Shown here in pieces: positions 34,318 through 42,665 of a DNA stretch of 46,712 nt (positions within the stretch are counted from its first letter, which is position 1; each line of letters begins with the position of its first letter). Under the pieces are notes generated by a model. It ran no database searches. It was not told the DNA's origin and worked only from the letters and a program-made list of their open reading frames with translations. Source of the DNA: Lujinxingia vulgaris (GTDB lineage: Bacteria; Myxococcota_A; Bradymonadia; Bradymonadales; Bradymonadaceae); the NCBI RefSeq assembly GCF_007997005.1, contig NZ_VOSL01000038.1:1-46712 (forward strand), written 5' to 3'. Both the position numbers and the translations under genes were made by a program.

Positions 34318-35127
34318 ATGGCGAGGATGTCAAAGCAGGTAGCGAACCGTCAGGCGATCAAAGAGAACATCCGCTCGTCGGTGGCGCGTCATCGCGATCA
34401 GGTGGTCGAGGCGGTGGAGCGTGCGCTCTTCGGGGGCCAGGCGCCCGCGACGCTGACGATGGGGGAGTTTTTTGATGCGTTGACCGGGAGCCTGGAGTCC
34501 GCCCATCAGGAGTTCGCCGCGCTTGAACAGCAGCTCGCGGTGGAGCGCGGCGAGGAGTCGCGGGCGCGGGTGCGCCGGGATGAGGCCGCGGAGGAGGTGC
34601 GTCAGGCGTTGATCCGGGTGCGCGGCGTGATCGAGGGCTTCTGGAGCCCGCAGGCAGCGGTGCAGGCCGGCTTTATCGGGGTAACCCCCCAGGTGCATCG
34701 CGACCTTGTGGTCTACGCGCAGAACGTGGAGGCGAACATGGAAGGCGCGCTCCAGAACGCGGAGGCCGCGTTGTCGTTGGCCCTTCCCGACATCGGGGAG
34801 CTGCGCGAGACGGTGCGCACAGCCCGCACCGGGCTGGAGGCTGCGCTGGTCGAGGTGGGCGCCGAGGAGCGCGACGCCCAGGACCTTCAGAACCGCCGCG
34901 ACCGGGCGGTCGAGACCTGGGATAAGACCTACATCCCGGTGGCCAACATCGTAGAACACCTCTTCCGTCTGGCGGACATGCACGCCTGGGCCGATCAGGT
35001 GCGCCCCACCGCTCGCCGACGCGCCGGGATGGCGGAGCCCGAAGACCTCGAGGGGGTGCGCGAGGATGGCGAGATCGAGGTGGTGGAGCCGGCGGTCGAT
35101 GAGGAGCCGGCGCCGGTCGCCGAGTGA
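34318..35127 (+). CDS. Coiled-coil protein of unknown function
   Basis: A 269-residue soluble, highly charged, alpha-helical protein. Long heptad-like stretches occur at residues about 65-105 (LEQQLAVERGEESRARVRRD) and 150-205 (GALQNAEAALSLALPDIGEL, VGAEERDAQDLQNRRDRAVE). The tail is acidic with Glu/Pro/Val (EIEVVEPAVDEEPAPVAE). No signal peptide or membrane segment was found. GTGAGG lies 6 nt before ATG 34318. The frame is open upstream to 34105, but that part has no gene-like features. It stands alone, with a strong terminator behind it. A structural or scaffolding role is possible, but nothing specific can be said. Confidence 0.72.
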   Translation: MARMSKQVANRQAIKENIRSSVARHRDQVVEAVERALFGGQAPATLTMGEFFDALTGSLESAHQEFAALEQQLAVERGEESRARVRRDEAAEEVRQALIRVRGVIEGFWSPQAAVQAGFIGVTPQVHRDLVVYAQNVEANMEGALQNAEAALSLALPDIGELRETVRTARTGLEAALVEVGAEERDAQDLQNRRDRAVETWDKTYIPVANIVEHLFRLADMHAWADQVRPTARRRAGMAEPEDLEGVREDGEIEVVEPAVDEEPAPVAE

Positions 35128-35153
35128 GCGGTGAGGTAACCTGAACGAAAAGC

Positions 35154-35184
35154 CCCGGGCCGCGGAAGCGGTCCGGGTTTTTTT
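35154..35184 (+). terminator. Rho-independent terminator
   Basis: CCCGGGCCGC-GGAA-GCGGTCCGGG (one G-T pair) followed by T7, just after the coiled-coil gene. Confidence 0.92.
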
Positions 35185-35318
35185 GATCAGGGCCAGGGGT
35201 TGGGGATGGAAGCTCAACTCCATTGCCAGGACGATGGACTCCAGGTTTTGGTCAATTCACCTGCAAGGACCGGGTTCAAAAAAGCGCTGGCGGCGTCATG
35301 GCATTGTTCAAGCGTTGA

Positions 35319-36098
35319 TCAGGGCAGTTGGTTCTTACGAGCCATTGCAGCATATGGGGCTACCCAGAGTTCAGGTGGTTGGGGAAGCTCCGTAGGAAGT
35401 AGATGTGTCGAGCGAAAGTTGAAGGTCTGGTCGAGCGCAGTGGCGAGGTCGCCTGCGCTAAGTGGTCCTGCGGTAGCGAGTAGAGCGATATCGGGCAGGT
35501 CTTTTACCCGGGAGTTCGGGTGAGGACGGGGCATCGTGTAGGCGTGGAGCTTCTCTGCCAGATGGGATTCTACCGGGTAGACGCGGAGCGTAGGGGATTG
35601 AATGCCTGCGAAATAGAGAACGTCTTTGGCGCGCAGCGATTGTGGTTCACCATAGATCGGGTCGCCAAACGCGACATCGACTCCGAACGGGCTTCCGTAG
35701 ATTTTTCCTGCGAGGCGGCATTCGGCTCGAAAACGAATTCCCTCGTATCGGGTGCCATCATTCTGAATGACCGACGACCGGGTATCGCGTGCCACAGCGA
35801 AGGTTAGAAAGTCGCCGAGATCGAGACGGCCGGCATCGCGCAGAGATTTCAGAACTTGATCTGGAGAACCGGCCACGCGGAGATCGACGTCACGCGTTGT
35901 GCGGGCATGTTGAAGGCGAAGCTCCAAGGCCAACCCGCCTTTAAGGATGACAGCCTCCCCAAGAACCCCGGCGACGCGGGCGAGGAAGCGGTCAAATATG
36001 AGAAGTTGGCGTTGACGCGCTAAATCCGGGCGTTGTTTAAGCCGCTGCTCCAGCGCTTGCTTAAACGCAGCGGGGCTGGTGTAGGTTCGCGAGGTCAT
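35319..36098 (-). CDS. abiEii: AbiEii-type nucleotidyltransferase toxin
   Basis: A 259-residue protein of the AbiEii/AbiGii family. Seen: VILKGGLALELRL with TTRDVDLRV, the GG-A-L...R-x-DxD nucleotidyltransferase signature, residues about 50-75; FGVDVAFGD (third acidic position) near 140; PVESHLAEKLHAYT near 178 and RVKDLPDIALL near 200. In this type IV toxin-antitoxin family the toxin is a GTP-specific nucleotidyltransferase that halts growth on phage infection. Its start overlaps the AbiEi stop by 4 nt (ATGA), the standard arrangement. All key residues appear intact. The 190 nt between the terminator at 35184 and this stop codon show no feature. Confidence 0.9.
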   Translation of the reverse strand: MTSRTYTSPAAFKQALEQRLKQRPDLARQRQLLIFDRFLARVAGVLGEAVILKGGLALELRLQHARTTRDVDLRVAGSPDQVLKSLRDAGRLDLGDFLTFAVARDTRSSVIQNDGTRYEGIRFRAECRLAGKIYGSPFGVDVAFGDPIYGEPQSLRAKDVLYFAGIQSPTLRVYPVESHLAEKLHAYTMPRPHPNSRVKDLPDIALLATAGPLSAGDLATALDQTFNFRSTHLLPTELPQPPELWVAPYAAMARKNQLP

Positions 36099-36679
36099 GG
36101 CTTAAGCCCTCCAAAAGGCTTAAGCGCTCGCAACACATCTTTAAGTTCCGATTTCGATGTGACGCCGCGCTCCAGCGCTTCCCGTGTTGCTTGATGTAGG
36201 AGATCGGGAGAGAGGTCTGCGAGGGCGCAGTCGCGTAGTGTGCGGGCGGGTGACGTCACCGGGACCGGGCCGAACCACTCGCGCTCCTCAGGTTTGATGT
36301 CGGCGTAGTAGGTCGTGACGCCTGTGGGCGTGCGCAGCCGTCGTTTGCGCCAACTCGCGGGAAGTGTGAGCTCAACGCCCGGGGGGAGCGCGTCGGAGAG
36401 TTGATGCAGGCTCAGGGCGGTCTGGTGGGAGAAGACCCCCTGGTGCTCGGACCAGAGCCAGATCACGACGAGTTCTTCGTGCTCGTCTGCCGGGTAGTGT
36501 GTCAGGCGGTAGATGCCGCGGCGCACGCGCAGGATTTTGCCGGAGCCCAGATGGTGGGCGAGTAGCTGGGGAGAGTAGCCGGCGTCGGCGGCCTGTTGGG
36601 TGGTAAAGTAGCCGCTTTGAGCGGCGGCAATGTCGAAGAGCTGGTCCCAGCTGGGCGATGATGTCTGTGAGGTGTCCAT
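36095..36679 (-). CDS. abiEi: AbiEi-type antitoxin and transcriptional repressor
   Basis: A 194-residue antitoxin. The N-terminal winged helix is visible: FDIAAAQSGYFTTQQAADAG, LLAHHLGSGKILRVRRGIYR. The C-terminal domain opens with WLWSEHQGVFSHQTALSLHQ and has TSPARTLRDCAL, which are AbiEi features. AbiEi proteins neutralise AbiEii and repress their own promoter through inverted repeats. ATG 36679 is chosen; the frame is open two codons further to TTG 36685. No Shine-Dalgarno sequence precedes the ATG, and an inverted repeat reaches into the start codon, which would fit a leaderless or very short-leader mRNA. Confidence 0.9.
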   Translation of the reverse strand: MDTSQTSSPSWDQLFDIAAAQSGYFTTQQAADAGYSPQLLAHHLGSGKILRVRRGIYRLTHYPADEHEELVVIWLWSEHQGVFSHQTALSLHQLSDALPPGVELTLPASWRKRRLRTPTGVTTYYADIKPEEREWFGPVPVTSPARTLRDCALADLSPDLLHQATREALERGVTSKSELKDVLRALKPFGGLKP

Positions 36680-36713
36680 GCACAAAACTTAAGCATGACT
36701 TTAGTTTTGTGCA
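36679..36713 (-). promoter_or_regulatory. Inverted-repeat operator of abiEi-abiEii
   Basis: Perfect 11-bp inverted repeat TGCACAAAACT (36679-36689) / AGTTTTGTGCA (36703-36713) with a 13-nt spacer, abutting the abiEi ATG. AbiEi antitoxins are known to bind inverted repeats in their promoters, so this is the likely autorepression site. The AT-rich spacer may contain the -10 element. Confidence 0.75.
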
Positions 36714-36883
36714 AGGTTCGTCGTTGTTGGAACGTGCTACGTCGGCTCGTTTGTAGATGGTCCACTCGGCTGCCATGAAGAGCTCGCTGCGGCATGGACG
36801 CCACCCTTTAAGGGTTTTAGGGTGGAATCGTCGGATCGAGGGTGAGACGCCGACGTCGCTTATGCCCGAACGAGGAGGTCCAC

Positions 36884-37117
36884 ATGGTCGCAGATAAGAA
36901 CGAATCAAAGCCTGACGAAGCGCGCGCGTTGTCCACCTCTCCCGAGGAGCTGCGCGACCCGGCAACAGGCCTGGGCCCCGACGAGATCACGGAGGACGGG
37001 GTCGATCGCACGCTTATCCGGTGGTTTTTGTCGCTGACGCCGGACGAGCGTTTGATGTGGGCGCAGGGGCACGCGCAGGCAGTGCTAAAGATGAGGGGAG
37101 GGCGCATTGTCCGCTGA
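36884..37117 (+). CDS. Small protein paired with a nucleotidyltransferase
   Basis: A 77-residue acidic, soluble protein. Its C-terminal half, VDRTLIRWFLSLTPDERLMW then QGHAQAVLKMRGG, is the conserved-looking part; the N-terminal half is charged and low complexity. GAGGAGG lies 5 nt before ATG 36884. Its stop overlaps the start of the following nucleotidyltransferase gene by 11 nt. The arrangement suggests a two-gene module, possibly an antitoxin plus a nucleotidyltransferase toxin. I cannot place it in a named family. Confidence 0.7.
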   Translation: MVADKNESKPDEARALSTSPEELRDPATGLGPDEITEDGVDRTLIRWFLSLTPDERLMWAQGHAQAVLKMRGGRIVR

Positions 37118-37586
37118 TTTTCAAAAAATTCTCGGTGTGTTGCGGGCCCATGAGGTGGAGTTTGTGGTGGTGGGGGCGCTGGCTGCGGTGCTTCAGGGGG
37201 CACCGATCATGACGCTGGACGTCGATGTGGTTCATCGTCGAACGCCCGAGAATATTGACCGCCTCATCGCGGCGTTGCGCGAGCTTGACGCCCATTTCCG
37301 GGGGCATGGTGAACGGAAGTTGGTGCCGCAGGTCTCCCATCTGGAGAGTCGTGGACACCAGCTGTTAACGACGAAGGGGGGGGCGCTGGATGTGCTGGGG
37401 GCGATTGAGGATGGGCTCGACTACCACGCGCTGATCGAGGAGTCGGTCGGCGTGGAGATCGAGGGGGAGGTGTTGCGGGTGCTCAGCCTGGCGCGCTATG
37501 TGGCGCTAAAAGAGCGCTCCGATCGACCCAAGGATCAGGCTCGGCTTTCGGTGCTTCGGCAGACGTTGCGGGAGTCTGGGGAGTAG
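37107..37586 (+). CDS. Nucleotidyltransferase-fold protein (toxin-like)
   Basis: A 159-residue protein with a minimal nucleotidyltransferase signature: HEVEFVVVGALAAVLQGAP then TLDVDVV (G-A...D-x-D), residues about 12-42, then GALDVLG near 93 (third acidic residue) and a conserved-looking LARYVALKERSDRPKD near 130. This resembles AbiEii-like or MNT-like small nucleotidyltransferases. The start is TTG 37107, supported by GGGGAGG 5-6 nt upstream and by overlap with the small partner gene. It is convergent with the DUF2306-like gene (5 nt apart). A toxin role is inferred from the fold and two-gene layout only. Confidence 0.78.
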   Translation: MSADFQKILGVLRAHEVEFVVVGALAAVLQGAPIMTLDVDVVHRRTPENIDRLIAALRELDAHFRGHGERKLVPQVSHLESRGHQLLTTKGGALDVLGAIEDGLDYHALIEESVGVEIEGEVLRVLSLARYVALKERSDRPKDQARLSVLRQTLRESGE

Positions 37587-37591
37587 TGAGT

Positions 37592-38272
37592 TTAGCGCCG
37601 CGGAAGAAGACGCGCGCGCCAGTCCGAGCGCAGCCGCCCCTTGTAGGTGGTGGCGCGGATGTAGAACTCAGCGAGTATGAGGTTGGGGACCCAGCAGAGC
37701 CAGGTGATGAAGGGGTACCACTGATCCAGGGTGAGAAAGGCGGGGTGGGGGAGCATGCGCACGGTGACCACGGCCAGGGTGACCAGGTAGCTGCGCAGCA
37801 TCCACTCGCGGTGCTCGCGAAAGCGCCGGGCGCGGGCGGTTTTAAGGGCCATCCAGGTGGTGAAGAACCAGACCACGGCCAGGGTGGCAAAGCCGAGCTT
37901 TGCAAAGATGCCGTACTCGTTGGCGGTGGCCAGGGCAAATCCGGTGATGCTGCTGATGAAGATGGTGACGACGTACACCCAGCCCGACCATCGGTGGAAG
38001 CGGGTGCGCAGGTAGCGGCGGATGAAGTTAAAAGGCCCGAGCATCAGCGGCGGAAGCGCGGTGAGGATGTGCACGCCCAGGATCAGGTTGTTGAGGCGGT
38101 GCTGGCCGGCAAAGACCTCGGAGGAGAGGGGCTCGGAGCGGGTGAGAAAGCCGTGGGAGACCAGGATATAAATCACCGAGGAGGCGGTCACGTAGGCGAC
38201 CACCGTGGTGAAGAACCAGACGACGCGCTGGTAGAGCTCAAAGGAGTCTTGAGGGGAGCGGTGGTTGGCCAT
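37592..38272 (-). CDS. DUF2306-like integral membrane protein
   Basis: A 226-residue membrane protein with about six transmembrane helices: VVWFFTTVVAYVTASSVIYI, LILGVHILTALPPLMLGPF, WSGWVYVVTIFISSITGFAL, FATLAVVWFFTTWMALKTA, SYLVTLAVVTVRMLP and WLCWVPNLILAEFYI. Conserved-looking motifs are HRLNN, FHRWSGWVY and EHREWMLRSY, which fit the DUF2306 group; His residues could bind haem, but this is not established. ATG 38272 is chosen; the frame is open to TTG 38302. The biochemical function of the family is unknown to me. Confidence 0.75.
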   Translation of the reverse strand: MANHRSPQDSFELYQRVVWFFTTVVAYVTASSVIYILVSHGFLTRSEPLSSEVFAGQHRLNNLILGVHILTALPPLMLGPFNFIRRYLRTRFHRWSGWVYVVTIFISSITGFALATANEYGIFAKLGFATLAVVWFFTTWMALKTARARRFREHREWMLRSYLVTLAVVTVRMLPHPAFLTLDQWYPFITWLCWVPNLILAEFYIRATTYKGRLRSDWRARLLPRR

Positions 38273-38372
38273 GCCTGCGCTGTCTCGGCTCGTGGGGGGC
38301 AAGGTGCGACGTGACGCGTGGAGCGCCTTCGACGTTGACAGAAAGGGGGCGCGGGCTCAACTGGCGAGGTGC

Positions 38373-39869
38373 TCAGATCCCCCAGGCCACCGGAAGCCAG
38401 AAGCGTCCCAGGAGGGCGATGAGCACGATAAAGGCGATGTTGAGGCGCAGGCCGGCGCGCATCATGTCGTTCATGGTGACGTAGTTCGAGGCAAAGACCA
38501 CGGCGTTGGGCGGGGTGGCTACCGGCAGCATGAAGGCGCAGGAGGCGGCGGTGACCACCGAGATCATCAGGGTGTAGGGATGAAGACCTACGACGGTGGC
38601 CAGGATGGCGACGACGGGCACAAAAATCGTGGCCGTGGAGGTGTTGGAGGTGACCTCGGTCAGAAAGATGACGACGGCCACGAGCACCAGGATGACCAGA
38701 ATGCCAGGGGCGCCTTCTAAAAAGCCGAGACCCTCGGCAAGCCAGGTGGCAAGGCCGCTGGCTTCGATGCCGCTGGCCAGCGCCAGCCCCCCGCCGAAGA
38801 GCAAAAGAATGCCCCAGGGCACCTCGCGCACGTCTTCCCAGACGAGCAGGGGCTCACCGGGCTCGCAGTGGGAGGGGACGATGAAGAGCAGGATGGCGCC
38901 CAGGATGGCCACGGTGGTGTCGGAGAAGCCGCCCAGGCCAAAGGTTGCCAGGTGGGGGGCCAGCGCGCCGCGCAGCACCCAGAGGCCGGCGACGAGCGCG
39001 AAGATGGCGAGCACGCGGCGCTCGGAGTGGCGCATGGCGCCGAGCTCGCGCAGCCCCTCGTCGACGACCTGGGCGATGCCCTCCATGCCGCCGATGCGGA
39101 TGGGGTAGGCTTTTTTGGTCAGGTAGAACCAGGCGATGAGGATGCCCACCACGGCGATGGGGAGGCCGTAATACATCCACTGCAAAAAGGAGATGGTCGT
39201 GCCGTAGACGCGGTCGACATAGCCCACAAAGATGGCGTTGGGGGGGCTTCCGATGATGGTGGCGATGCCGCCGATCGACGCCGAGTAGGCGATGCCCAGC
39301 ATCAGCGACATGCCAAAATGAAAGCCGCCGGGGCGGGTGTCGATCTCGGGCTGGTGCTTTTGGGTGAGGGCGGCGACCTGGGTGACCACCGCCAGGCCGA
39401 TGGGGACCATCATCATGGCGCTGGCGGTGTTGCTGATCCACATCGACAAAAAGCCGGTGGCGACCATAAAGCCCAGCACCAGCCGCGAGGGCTCAAAGCC
39501 GACTTTGGCGATGATGGTGAGGGCGACGCGGCGGTGCAGGTGCCATTTTTCGACGGCGATGGAGAGCAGAAAGCCGCCCAGAAAGAGGTAGATGAGCTCG
39601 TGGCCGTAGTTCAGCGTGGTCTCGGCTGCCGGGAGCACCCCGGTGAGCGGAAAGAGCACGATCGGCACAAGCGCGGTCACATAGATGGGGATGGCCTCGG
39701 TGAGCCACCAGATGGCCATCAAAAGCGTGATGGCCAGGGCGGCGGTGCCGGCCTCGGAGAGTCCTTCGATGCCCTGGCCGAGCATGATCAGGAAAAAGAC
39801 CACCGGGCCGGCGATGAGGCCGACGCTGCGAATGGTGGAGGGGGAGGGGGCTCTGGGGGTGGGGGGCAT
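38373..39869 (-). CDS. SLC13/DASS-family anion symporter
   Basis: A 498-residue divalent anion:Na+ symporter-like protein with 11 or more transmembrane helices. The two diagnostic Ser-Asn-Thr motifs are present: MWISNTASAMMMVP near residue 145 and EVTSNTSTATIFVPV near 415. Other family marks are ASIGGIATIIGSPPNAIF and ATPPNAVVFAS. In the DASS family, Ser-Asn-Thr motifs bind the carboxylate substrate and Na+. It likely imports C4-dicarboxylates or a related anion; a sulfate or phosphate substrate cannot be excluded. It stands 100 nt downstream of nothing co-oriented and is probably its own transcript. Confidence 0.88.
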   Translation of the reverse strand: MPPTPRAPSPSTIRSVGLIAGPVVFFLIMLGQGIEGLSEAGTAALAITLLMAIWWLTEAIPIYVTALVPIVLFPLTGVLPAAETTLNYGHELIYLFLGGFLLSIAVEKWHLHRRVALTIIAKVGFEPSRLVLGFMVATGFLSMWISNTASAMMMVPIGLAVVTQVAALTQKHQPEIDTRPGGFHFGMSLMLGIAYSASIGGIATIIGSPPNAIFVGYVDRVYGTTISFLQWMYYGLPIAVVGILIAWFYLTKKAYPIRIGGMEGIAQVVDEGLRELGAMRHSERRVLAIFALVAGLWVLRGALAPHLATFGLGGFSDTTVAILGAILLFIVPSHCEPGEPLLVWEDVREVPWGILLLFGGGLALASGIEASGLATWLAEGLGFLEGAPGILVILVLVAVVIFLTEVTSNTSTATIFVPVVAILATVVGLHPYTLMISVVTAASCAFMLPVATPPNAVVFASNYVTMNDMMRAGLRLNIAFIVLIALLGRFWLPVAWGI

Positions 39870-39943
39870 CTGTGCGCTCCGGGAGGTTGGGGCGCATAGA
39901 GTAGTGGCGGGGGAGGTTGGGTCAACGGGGGGATCCCGAGGGT

Positions 39944-40912
39944 TTAGAGCGCGTGGTGGATGCGCGCGAGTCGGTGCGCGTGGTCTTCGACGTTGAGGCG
40001 GCCCTCTCGGATCAGGCGACCGGCGGCGGCCGCGCTCCGATCGAGTGTGGCGGCGACGGCGTTGAGGTCATGGCCTTCGGTAAAGAGGCGAAGAGCGCGG
40101 GCCTGGTCGGCGTCGAGCTCGCAGAGCGCGGCGTGGGTCAGGCTCAGCTCCGAGGGGGGGCCGAAGGAGTGATCGGGGCTGCAGATGGCGTTCTGGCTGC
40201 GCCCGCTCTCCAGAAGCTCCTCGGCCCGGGGGAGTTCTTTGTTGAAGGCGGCGCGCAGGGCGTCGAGGTCGCCGGCATCAAAGCGCTGACACACGTGGAT
40301 CACAAGTGCGTGAAGGGTGTCGGCGGCGGCAAACGCCGGGGCGCGGCGCGTAAGGTGGGTGAGGGCCTGCTGGTGATGGGAGGCGTTGTCGGGACCGGGG
40401 TGATGAAGGGCGCCGACGCAGCGCTTAAAGCCGACGACCACGTCGGCGTCGTCTCCGCTGGCGCTGAACACGACGTGGGTATCGCCGGGATCGGCAGCGC
40501 GCAGGCGTTTGAACTTCTGCAGCGGGGCGTACCAGAGGGGCGGGCCTGCCTCCGCAGGGGTTGAGGAGGCGTCGATGACGGTGCCCGGGAGCTGGACACC
40601 GGCGATGATGGTAAGCGAGAGCGCGGCCAGGGGCAGGGCGATGCCGACGACGACCCCGATGCGAAAGGGAGTGGCCGTGAGGCGGCGTTTGAGAAGACGC
40701 GCGATAAAGAGGGCGAGGCCGCCTGCGCCCAGGACCACAAAGGGGCTGATGGCGAGCTGCTCAATGGCCCCGAAGCCCATGGCCAGGGTGAGGATGGCAA
40801 ACACGCTGTAGTAGGCCAGCCAGCCGAGCAAGCGTTGGGTGCGGGTGGGCTCGGCGGCCTGTCCGGCGCGCATGACGGCTTCAAAGCTGGAGCGGGAGGG
40901 GGCTGAGCTCAT
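39944..40912 (-). CDS. Membrane protein of unknown function
   Basis: A 322-residue protein with three hydrophobic segments near the N terminus (WLAYYSVFAILTLAMGFGAI, FVVLGAGGLALFIARLL, IGVVVGIALPLAALSLTIIA). A long soluble C-terminal part of about 200 residues follows, containing helical repeats and cysteines (VGFKRCVGALHH, VIHVCQRFDAGDLDALRAAF, AALCELDADQARALRLF). The last 45 residues (NAVAATLDRSAAAAGRLIRE) resemble a helix-turn-helix by eye. ATG 40912 is chosen as the first Met before the polar N terminus; no strong ribosome binding site is visible. I do not recognise the family. Confidence 0.65.
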   Translation of the reverse strand: MSSAPSRSSFEAVMRAGQAAEPTRTQRLLGWLAYYSVFAILTLAMGFGAIEQLAISPFVVLGAGGLALFIARLLKRRLTATPFRIGVVVGIALPLAALSLTIIAGVQLPGTVIDASSTPAEAGPPLWYAPLQKFKRLRAADPGDTHVVFSASGDDADVVVGFKRCVGALHHPGPDNASHHQQALTHLTRRAPAFAAADTLHALVIHVCQRFDAGDLDALRAAFNKELPRAEELLESGRSQNAICSPDHSFGPPSELSLTHAALCELDADQARALRLFTEGHDLNAVAATLDRSAAAAGRLIREGRLNVEDHAHRLARIHHAL

Positions 40913-41010
40913 AGGCGGCAGGGAGTGAAGGTGGTGATGGGATGCGTCGGGGCTCGCTGGCGAGCGTAGCGTTAGCATGCAGCGAGGGCCGGGCGCCAGC
41001 GATGGCCCTG

Positions 41011-42093
41011 TCAGCGCCCACAGATCTCGGTGCACGAGAGGTCGTGGCCGATGTCGCAGGCCGACTGCCAGGTGCGGGCGGCAGCGGCCGCCTGGCCGCG
41101 CTGGCAGAGCACCACGCCCAGGGTGTGAATGATGTTGCCGTCCTCCGGGGCGAGCTCGACGGCCTGGCGCGCGATGGACTCAGCGGTGGCGTCGCACTGG
41201 CCGGCGCCGTAGCAGCGCTCCCAGGCCAGGTTGTTGCAGGCGTGGGCGTCGTCGGCGTCGCAGGCGGACTGGTTGTAGATCTCGCGCTCGGCGGCGTCGT
41301 TCCAATGGGCGTTTGCGAGCTCGCGGCAGGCTGCGGCGTCGCCTTCGATCAGGCACGGATCCTCGTGGAGCTCCCGCGCCATGGCCTTGCGCTGGGCCGT
41401 CCACCGCTGCTGGATGCGATTCTGGAGCTTCTGGTGGTGTTCCTCCAGGTAGCGATCAAGGCCGATACCGGTGCCATGCACCATGTATTGAACGCGGGTC
41501 TGGTCGCCGACGGTGTTGACCATGGGTTGCTGGCGGGCATGCCCGAAGAGGGTGGAGATAGCCGGGCAGGCAGCCCGGTAGTCGAAGCGCCAGGCCTGCT
41601 GAGGGTCGCCTTCATGCTCCAGCGGAAACTCCATCGCGCAGGGATACTCGGAGCAGTTGACGGTGGTCTCGGGCGGAAAGAGATCGGGGCACTCCTCTTT
41701 GAGCTGATCGACCATCTGCGCAAAGTGCTCGGGCTGAAAGGCCTCATCGAGCTCGGCGGGAAAGGCCATTGGCGTGGCCGCCGAGGTGCGCTCGACGAGG
41801 TCGGTGAGCGCCTGGTTGTGGGCGCGGGCGTCGTCGCGCTCTTTGATAGCCCTGGCGAGCGCCTGACGGGTTATGATGAGCGACTCGTCGCAGCTTTCGC
41901 CTGGGGGCAGGGCGGGAGCCGACGATACGGAGGGGCTATCGGTCGAAGGAGAGGCACCGGACGAGGGTGTGGTGGGGTTGTAGGCGTGAAGTTCGGGGGC
42001 CGTCTGCGGCCCCGAGCCAGAAAGATAGGAGGGGAGGGCGCCCAGGGCAGCACCGATCGCAAGAACGATAAGGTAGGAGAGGTAGGTGCGCAT
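41011..42093 (-). CDS. Membrane-anchored Cys-containing protein with TPR/Sel1-like C terminus
   Basis: A 360-residue protein with an N-terminal signal anchor (YLSYLIVLAIGAALGALPSYL) and a Ser/Pro/Thr-rich linker. A short coiled coil follows (ALARAIKERDDARAHNQALTD), then a domain of about 110 residues with paired cysteines (EECPDLFPPETTVNCSEYPC) and YRAACPAIS. The C-terminal 100 residues have Cys-containing tetratricopeptide or Sel1-like repeats (ACRELANAHWNDAAERE, ACNNLAWERCYGAGQCDAT, VVLCQRGQAAAAARTWQSAC). It is likely exposed in the periplasm, where the cysteines would form disulfides. Probably a protein-interaction protein; no enzymatic motif. It is divergent from the riboswitch-controlled thioesterase. 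Confidence 0.72.
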   Translation of the reverse strand: MRTYLSYLIVLAIGAALGALPSYLSGSGPQTAPELHAYNPTTPSSGASPSTDSPSVSSAPALPPGESCDESLIITRQALARAIKERDDARAHNQALTDLVERTSAATPMAFPAELDEAFQPEHFAQMVDQLKEECPDLFPPETTVNCSEYPCAMEFPLEHEGDPQQAWRFDYRAACPAISTLFGHARQQPMVNTVGDQTRVQYMVHGTGIGLDRYLEEHHQKLQNRIQQRWTAQRKAMARELHEDPCLIEGDAAACRELANAHWNDAAEREIYNQSACDADDAHACNNLAWERCYGAGQCDATAESIARQAVELAPEDGNIIHTLGVVLCQRGQAAAAARTWQSACDIGHDLSCTEICGR

Positions 42094-42290
42094 GGCGTCA
42101 TCGCTGGGGTTGGTTCGTAGCGTGGACGGGTAGAGCGGGCAGGGTAGCAGAGCCCCCCGAGCTGCGCCCAGCCGAGGTGGCGCTCGGGACGTTGGCGAGG
42201 TGTGGAGAGGCGTCTGGTCTGTGCACCAACGATGACCTCGCGCGTTTTATCGGGCTTGCGTCCGGTGCACCGGCTACCGATACTCCCCCC

Positions 42291-42524
42291 CGCGCTGGTG
42301 TCCGCCCCCGATGGGGCGGAGCGACGCCGAGAGTATGCGTGAGAGAGCATACCCGGCGAAGAAGGGAACCCGGTGAGATTCCGGGGCTGCCCCGCAGCGG
42401 TAAGCGAGAACGATGGCCACACTTATGGCGCCGTCCCCTGGTGGGGCGGGAAGCCGTGGTCGGTAGGAGGTTGGCCCCGAAGGTGGGGCCGCCGCGCTCG
42501 CAAGCCCGAAGACCTGCCCGCGCC
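42291..42524 (+). ncRNA. Cobalamin (B12) riboswitch
   Basis: Adenosylcobalamin-type aptamer on the plus strand. The B12-box core is clear at 42363-42403: GGGAACCCGGTGAGATTCCG, then GGGCTGCCCCGCAGCGGTAA. The conserved 3' strand AAGCCCGAAGACCTGCC is at 42502-42518, as in the E. coli btuB leader. Upstream hairpin TCCGCCCC-CGAT-GGGGCGGA is at about 42301-42320. The outer stem is probably CGCGC near 42291 with GCGC near 42520. The only gene downstream is the acyl-CoA thioesterase at 42666, an unusual target. The exact ends are approximate. Confidence 0.9.
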
Positions 42525-42592
42525 GGGTGCTCTGAGCGAAAACGGACCCCGTACCGACCTTGATTCTCGCGGGAGATGGGCAGGTCGCCGCG
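42511..42592 (+). promoter_or_regulatory. Likely expression platform of the B12 riboswitch
   Basis: GACCTGCCC (42511-42519), which is part of the conserved aptamer 3' strand, is perfectly complementary over 9 nt to GGGCAGGTC (42578-42586). Pairing would disrupt the ligand-bound fold, so the two structures are probably mutually exclusive. A small hairpin CGCGG/CCGCG (42568-42572 / 42588-42592) encloses the downstream strand. No terminator U tract was seen, so the output may be translational or mediated by Rho. Confidence 0.5.
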
Positions 42593-42665
42593 TACACCCC
42601 TGGATGGGATGTGCGACGGCTCTCTGTGCATCTTCGGCCTTCCTACGACTTTGAGAGGCAGACCG

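Noticed and set aside
38868-39899. Plus-strand open frame of 343 codons
   Set aside because: Gly/Asp/His-rich antisense shadow of the SLC13 transporter.
40942-42120. Plus-strand open frame of 392 codons
   Set aside because: Antisense of the Cys-containing TPR-like protein, which has a proper signal anchor and repeats.
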